DNA from: Chloroflexota bacterium
Lineage (GTDB): Bacteria; Chloroflexota; Dehalococcoidia; Lucifugimonadales; JADFKI01
Direction: 5' to 3'
Assembly (NCBI GenBank): GCA_022565015.1
Contig: JADFKI010000110.1
Coordinates: 1 to 10,726, forward strand
DNA: 10,726 bases
Below the pieces are notes generated by a model. The model made no database searches. It was not told the DNA's origin and saw only the letters and a list, made by a program, of their open reading frames with translations. A program made the position numbers and the translations under genes. Position 1 is the first letter of the stretch, and the number at the start of each line of letters is the position of its first letter. Below are positions 7,534-10,726 of this stretch, piece by piece.

Positions 7534-7562
7534 TTGACTTTAAGCGACAGCGTTCGTAAAAT
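7534..7562 (+). promoter_or_regulatory. Promoter of selenoprotein gene 1 (TTGACT-17-TAAAAT)
   Basis: A -35 element TTGACT at 7534-7539 and a -10 element TAAAAT at 7557-7562 are separated by 17 bp, close to the sigma-70 consensus. Transcription would begin near 7569, just ahead of the AGGAGG ribosome site at 7581-7586. This supports translation starting at 7595, upstream of the in-frame TGA. Confidence 0.6.
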
Positions 7563-7594
7563 GCGGTCACCCTATAATTGAGGAGGTGTGATGT

Positions 7595-8248
7595 ATGGAA
7601 CGTATTAAGGTAGATGTATACGGAGACTACGCCTGACCGTGGGTCTACAATGCAGCCGTGTGGCTGGATAGAGTGAAGTCGGTCTACGGCGACGACTTGG
7701 AGCTCAATTGGAAGAACTACTCCCTTGAGCAAAACAACTTCTCGCTGAAGCAGAAGGCCGATGGTACGGAATCGGACTGGAAGGTCTGGGAGGACGAGGA
7801 GATCGGCGAGCGTCGGTCGCTGATGTCTCAGGTGGCTGCCGAGGCGGCCCGGCGACAGGGGCCCGAGCTGTTCGACAAGTTCCACCTCGCGTTGCTGACG
7901 GCTCGCCACGGTGGCGAGGGCAGGATCGCCCTGAACGAAGAGGACCCCCTCGTCGAGCTGGCCCAGCAAGTCGGCCTGGACGCAGCTCGTTTCCGAGAAG
8001 ACCTGAGAGACCCGGAGCTACGAAAGGTTATTGGAAGCCATCACGAAGAAGCGGTAGAGCAGGGGATATTCGGCACTCCGACCTTCGTCTTCGAGAACGG
8101 CAATGCCGCCTTCATAAAGGCCTTCATACCACCGCAAGACGATGCCATGGCCGAGTGGGGGCACTTCGTGGCCATCGCCAGCAAGAGGAACTACATCGGT
8201 GAGATCAAGCGGCCTCAGCCGCCGTGGCCCAAGGGTGCGATGGGCTAA
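7595..8248 (+). CDS. DsbA/FrnE-like thioredoxin-fold selenoprotein, copy 1 (TGA at 7634-7636 = Sec14)
   Basis: Read through the TGA this is a 217-aa protein starting MERIKVDVYGDYA-Sec-PWVYNA. The fold is thioredoxin-like of the DsbA/FrnE (HCCA-isomerase-like) type: a first beta strand at 4-10, active site at 14-17, helical insert, and GTPTFVF with the cis-proline at 162. In this family the active site is usually CPWC; here the first Cys is encoded by TGA and the second is Val17. No cysteine occurs anywhere. ATG at 7595 has a perfect AGGAGG 7 nt upstream. The alternative ORF from GTG at 7658 has no ribosome site and lacks the first strand and active site. There is no signal peptide, so it is probably cytosolic. 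Ordinary annotation would truncate or miss it. The redox partner and substrate are unknown; the TGA reading is inferred but well supported by copy 2. Confidence 0.85.
7637..7674 (+). promoter_or_regulatory. Bacterial-type SECIS element, copy 1
   Basis: Directly after the TGA, CAGCC (7653-7657) pairs with GGCTG (7662-7666) around a GTGT loop, and TCTA (7644-7647) pairs with TAGA (7669-7672) below an internal loop. The loop G is 22 nt past the TGA. That fits the spacing known for bacterial SECIS hairpins, which sit inside the coding region and carry a G (often GU) in the apical loop for SelB. The sequence through 7674 is identical in copy 2. Confidence 0.75.
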
Positions 8249-8258
8249 TAGGCTGGAA

Positions 8259-8403
8259 GACCCCCTCTCAGTCTCGCCCTTACGCAAGGGGGAGAGGATA
8301 TTTGTGCTCAAGGGTGAATGGGATAAGAATGCGCCCTCAATCTCTCCCGTACGAAGGAGAGAAACCTCTCCGTCCCCCTTAGGAAGGGGGACCACAGGGG
8401 GTC
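8259..8403. repeat. 145-bp palindromic repeat between the two selenoprotein genes
   Basis: GACCCCCT at 8259-8266 is the exact inverted partner of AGGGGGTC at 8396-8403. Between them are three hairpins. The first is nested: CCTCTC (8264-8269) with GAGAGG (8292-8297) around CCCTT/AAGGG (8277-8290). The second is TCTCTCC/GGAGAGA (8341-8362). The third is TCCCCCTT/AAGGGGGA (8373-8391). No coding frame is convincing and I see no target duplication. It resembles the CCCTCTCC-type extragenic palindromes common in bacteria. The 305-bp gap between the genes is otherwise plain; no clear promoter for copy 2 was found. Confidence 0.6.
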
Positions 8404-8553
8404 GTCACGATCAGCGCTAGCGTGGGCTTGCAACGTCGAGGACTCCCCTCGATTCCCCGACCATGAAGGCGAGAGAAAGAGAAAGATGTTTTGGGGCGAT
8501 AGAGTCGTAACGGTCCGCTAAGTTGAAGCCACTAAGCGAAAGGAACAAAAACT

Positions 8554-9186
8554 ATGGAACCGACAAAGATAACCGTCTACGGAGACTATTCGTGACCGTG
8601 GGTCTACAATGCAGCCGTGTGGCTGGATAGAGTTAAGAACGCCTACGGGGACGATCTGGAGATAATCTGGAAGAACTTCTCCCTGGAGCAGGTCAACAGC
8701 AAGGAAGGCGATGACTGGAAGGTCTGGGAGCAGTCGGATATCGGGGAGCGTAGATCGCTGATGTCGCAGGTCGCCGCCGAGGCCGTGCGTAAGCAAGGCC
8801 CGGAGGCCCATCAGAAGTTCCACCTCGCCCTCTTGACCGCTCGCCACGGAGGCGATGGCCGCATCGCGCTCAACGAGGTTGAGCCTCTGATAGAGCTGGC
8901 GGAGAAGGTCGGACTGGACGGCGGGCGACTCCGGGAGGACATGAAGGACCCGGAGCTGAAGAAGATCGTCGGCCGCGACCATGAAGCAGCCACAGAGGAA
9001 GGTATCTTCGGTACGCCGACCTTCGTATTCTCGAACGGCGGGTCCGCCTATATCAAGACGTTCATCCCACCGGAGGAGGACGCCGTCGCGGAGTTCGAGC
9101 ACTTCATGGCCATCGCGTCGGACCGACCTTACATAGGTGAGATAAAGCGGCCGCAGCCGCCCTGGCCAAAGGGCGCCATGGCCTAG
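8554..9186 (+). CDS. DsbA/FrnE-like thioredoxin-fold selenoprotein, copy 2 (TGA at 8593-8595 = Sec14)
   Basis: A 210-aa paralogue of the preceding gene when read through the TGA, starting MEPTKITVYGDYS-Sec-PWVYNA. Roughly two thirds of residues match copy 1. Differences are spread along the gene, with 7 residues fewer near position 50. It keeps Sec14, Val17 in place of the second active-site Cys, GTPTFVF with cis-Pro155, and the C-terminal block YIGEIKRPQPPWPKGAM. It also has no cysteine. ATG at 8554 has AGGA (8541-8544) 9 nt upstream. The gene lies 305 bp after copy 1 with a palindromic repeat in between, and a strong terminator follows, so the two may share a transcript. The same TGA in the same codon of two diverged paralogues argues strongly against a sequencing error or pseudogene. 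Function beyond thiol/selenol redox chemistry is not known. Confidence 0.85.
8596..8633 (+). promoter_or_regulatory. Bacterial-type SECIS element, copy 2
   Basis: The same hairpin as in copy 1: CAGCC (8612-8616) with GGCTG (8621-8625) closing GTGT, and TCTA (8603-8606) with TAGA (8628-8631) beneath. From the TGA through 8633 the 41 nt equal those of copy 1 at every base, silent positions included. Silent changes reappear soon after. That is the pattern expected when the RNA structure itself is under selection. Confidence 0.75.
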
Positions 9187-9206
9187 CCCAGAATCGGACC
9201 CTTAAT

Positions 9207-9246
9207 AAGCCTCCCCCTTGCATCAAGGTGGGAGGCTTTTCTTTTT
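9207..9246 (+). terminator. Rho-independent terminator after selenoprotein copy 2
   Basis: AAGCCTCCC (9207-9215) pairs with GGGAGGCTT (9230-9238), continued inward by CCTTG (9216-9220) with CAAGG (9224-9228) around CAT, with one bulged T at 9229. The stem is followed by a T-rich tract, TTTTCTTTTT (9237-9246). It lies 20 bp after the stop of copy 2 and isolates that unit from RNase III. Confidence 0.88.
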
Positions 9247-9305
9247 CCCGCGAAGCGCATTCGCATCATGGAGGGCGGTGCATATCGGATGCCACACACC
9301 TGGAA

Positions 9306-9333
9306 TTGAGATGCGCCTGCGCTGAGCTATAAT
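9306..9333 (+). promoter_or_regulatory. rnc: rnc promoter (TTGAGA-16-TATAAT), apparently leaderless
   Basis: A -35 element TTGAGA (9306-9311) and a perfect -10 TATAAT (9328-9333) are 16 bp apart. The -10 ends only 7 bp before the ATG at 9341, so transcription should begin at or next to the A of the start codon. No ribosome-binding sequence precedes the ATG. Confidence 0.65.
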
Positions 9334-9340
9334 ATCGAGC

Positions 9341-10036
9341 ATGTCTGATCTGCAATCCATCGAAGACGGGCTTGGCGTAGACTTCAAGAACAAAGAGCTA
9401 CTGAAGCTGGCCTTTGTACACAGCTCATACATCAACGAAAACCCCGGCGTTTTGCCCGAGTCCAACGAAAGGCTCGAGTATCTGGGCGACGCAATTCTCG
9501 GGCTGGCGGTGGCCCACGAGCTGTACCGCAGATACCCGACGAAACAAGAAGGCGACCTCACCAACCTCAGGTCGGCGCTCGTTCGCGGCGATACGCTGGC
9601 GGAGGTCGCTCAATCTCTGCATCTGGGCGAATACCTGGTCATGGGCGTGGGCGAGGATGCCGGCGGCGGACGCGAGCGACGGTCCAACCTTGCCGCCGTC
9701 TTCGAGGCCTTGGTGGGCGCCGTCCTGGAGGACCGGGGCTACGAGGCCGCGGAGGCCTTCGTGTTGAAGGTCCTGGCTCGACAGCTCGATTCCGTGGAAG
9801 AGCTTGGCAGGGGGAAAAACGCGAAGTCGGCGCTGCAGGAGCTGCTGCAAGGCAGAGGGATGTCGCCGCCGACGTATCAGGTCGTGGACATGACTGGCAA
9901 GGACCACACTCGGACGTTCACGTCGGAGGTCCTCATCAACGGCAAGGTCATGGGCAAGGGCGCCGGACGTCGAAAGGCGCTATCGGAGCAAGAGGCCGCC
10001 GCCGACGCCCTGCGGGCTTTTGAGGACGAGGGCTGA
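9341..10036 (+). CDS. rnc: Ribonuclease III
   Basis: A 231-aa double-strand-specific endoribonuclease that processes rRNA precursors and structured mRNAs in the cytosol. The N-terminal RNase III domain (about 1-150) has the signature NERLEYLGDAILG at 42-54, with Glu43, Glu46 and Asp50 equivalent to E. coli E38, E41 and D45. A dsRNA-binding domain follows at about 159-228 (KNAKSALQELLQ to the GAGRRKALSEQEAA helix). Length is normal. One oddity: in the second active-site segment SNLAAVFEALVG (115-126), Ala119 stands where E. coli has metal-binding D114; the E117 equivalent, Glu122, is kept. The promoter layout suggests a leaderless mRNA. It converges with the next gene, 19 bp away. Confidence 0.95.
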   Translation: MSDLQSIEDGLGVDFKNKELLKLAFVHSSYINENPGVLPESNERLEYLGDAILGLAVAHELYRRYPTKQEGDLTNLRSALVRGDTLAEVAQSLHLGEYLVMGVGEDAGGGRERRSNLAAVFEALVGAVLEDRGYEAAEAFVLKVLARQLDSVEELGRGKNAKSALQELLQGRGMSPPTYQVVDMTGKDHTRTFTSEVLINGKVMGKGAGRRKALSEQEAAADALRAFEDEG

Positions 10037-10055
10037 GGCCTATCGTGGCGCTGAG

Positions 10056-10385
10056 TCAGGTTCTTTCAACACTGGTCACGTCAAATACTAATTCTTTCTC
10101 AACCCCATTCGAAGCGTGGTGCAGGCATCCTTCGAGCTTTATCCGCTCCTCCCTAAAAAAGAACCACTTATCCAATTCTTCTTTGGTTCCGAATTTTAGA
10201 TATTTTACTTTGCCTCTTCTAGGATAGACCGTAACGGTATACCAGTCCGAAAAAGGTGAAAAATTTGCATCTTCAGCTGCAACAACAGCGTTGATTTTCC
10301 CTTGCAATATGACCCTTCGCCCGACGCTATCAATTTCCGATACATCTTTTGATACGTATGCGTCCGAGCATACAGGACAGGTCAT
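10056..10385 (-). CDS. Small CPVC protein of unknown function
   Basis: A 109-aa protein I do not recognise. It opens MTCPVCSD, a CXXC knuckle (Cys3, Cys6) like half of a zinc ribbon. Cys87 is the only other cysteine, so a complete four-cysteine site would need a dimer or a partner. The rest is mixed beta-rich sequence with charged stretches such as GKVKYLKFGTKEELDKW near 60-76. It has no signal peptide or membrane segment. GGAGGT sits 6 nt before the ATG at 10385, a very good ribosome site that supports it being real. The gene is clearly richer in A and T than its neighbours upstream, which hints at transfer or an accessory region. It converges on rnc. Confidence 0.7.
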   Translation of the reverse strand: MTCPVCSDAYVSKDVSEIDSVGRRVILQGKINAVVAAEDANFSPFSDWYTVTVYPRRGKVKYLKFGTKEELDKWFFFREERIKLEGCLHHASNGVEKELVFDVTSVERT

Positions 10386-10483
10386 AAGAGCACCTCCAGA
10401 TATAATGATTGACTGAGGCGTATTAACTTTCTATTCCTTTTACATCCTTCGCATCGACAGCATCTGCTCCATCACTATTGTGT

Positions 10484-10726
10484 TCAATTCCTATTTTGGT
10501 TTACAAGTCTGCGTCCCTTAACGGGCTGCACTTCGCCCGAACTGTAGAGCACCGCGACTGACCTTCGCGAATCTTCAACCTTCGTTCTTCGAGGCGGTTT
10601 TATGCCGGACACTACTACGGCCAGAGGCCCACTGTTAGATGAACGGTTGCCGCGAAGCTGCCACGTCTCTATGAGGACAGGATATTTGTCGCCAGGAATT
10701 CGGTCATTATCTATTACGTCGGGAAT
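10484..10726 (-). CDS. 3' end of an unknown gene, cut by the window edge
   Basis: A stop-free minus-strand frame enters from the right edge and ends at TGA (10484-10486), giving 80 C-terminal residues. The segment includes YPVLIETWQL, GPLAVVVSGIKPPRRTK and VAVLYSSGEVQPVKGRRL, a protein-like mix with alternating hydrophobic strands. It has no ATG, which fits a start beyond the window. I recognise no family. The frame ends 98 bp upstream of the CPVC gene on the same strand, so the two may be one transcript. The evidence is frame length and composition only. Confidence 0.45.
   Translation of the reverse strand: MPDVIDNDRIPGDKYPVLIETWQLRGNRSSNSGPLAVVVSGIKPPRRTKVEDSRRSVAVLYSSGEVQPVKGRRLVNQNRN

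Noticed and set aside
7573..7578. TATAAT as the -10 of selenoprotein gene 1
   Set aside because: No -35 lies at the right distance, and the transcript would start on the ribosome site. The TTGACT-17-TAAAAT pair just upstream is better.
7634..7636. TGA as a true stop, making copy 1 a pseudogene or a gene starting at GTG 7658
   Set aside because: Coding similarity continues on both sides of the TGA, the ribosome site fits only the ATG at 7595, the 7658 start lacks the first strand and active site, and copy 2 has the same TGA.
8259..8403. CRISPR-like array from the repeated hairpins
   Set aside because: The hairpins differ from each other and are not direct repeats with regular spacers.

Overview
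The window (10,726 bp) is a high-GC chromosomal stretch of a bacterium. An LLM-class (F420-type) oxidoreductase, a PIG-L deacetylase, SDR and MDR dehydrogenases, a eukaryotic-type (class II) glutamine synthetase and palindromic intergenic repeats together resemble Chloroflexota of the Dehalococcoidia/SAR202 type. That assignment is an inference from gene content and style; there is no marker gene here that proves it.

Layout. 1-514: no gene, but two small elements that look like non-autonomous transposons (51-280 and 284-450), each with terminal inverted repeats, separated and flanked by three copies of TAA. 515-3338 (minus): a three-gene metabolic group, LLM oxidoreductase, PIG-L deacetylase, zinc-binding MDR dehydrogenase. 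3554-4342 (plus): an SDR oxidoreductase, divergent from that group. 4343-4767: 425 bp with no convincing gene. 4768-7342 (minus): ammonium transporter followed by class II glutamine synthetase, a nitrogen-assimilation pair. Upstream of the transporter lie six 5-bp boxes repeating every 11 bp, the layout of a GlnR/OmpR-type operator.

The most notable content is at 7595-9186 (plus): two tandem paralogous genes for DsbA/FrnE-like thioredoxin-fold proteins. Both have an in-frame TGA at codon 14, exactly where the family has the nucleophilic cysteine of CPWC. In both copies the TGA is followed by the same hairpin, with its loop 22 nt downstream, inside a 41-nt stretch that is identical even at silent positions although the genes differ elsewhere. 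I read these as selenocysteine codons with bacterial SECIS elements. The ordinary reading starts downstream of the TGA and loses the active site. The second CXXC cysteine is Val in both, and neither protein has any cysteine, so the selenocysteine would be the only redox residue. A 145-bp palindromic repeat lies between the copies and a strong terminator follows the second.

9341-10036 (plus): RNase III, apparently read from a leaderless mRNA and with Ala at a position that is normally a metal-binding Asp. 10056-10726: AT-richer DNA with a small CPVC protein of unknown function and the 3' end of another unknown gene (both minus), running off the window.
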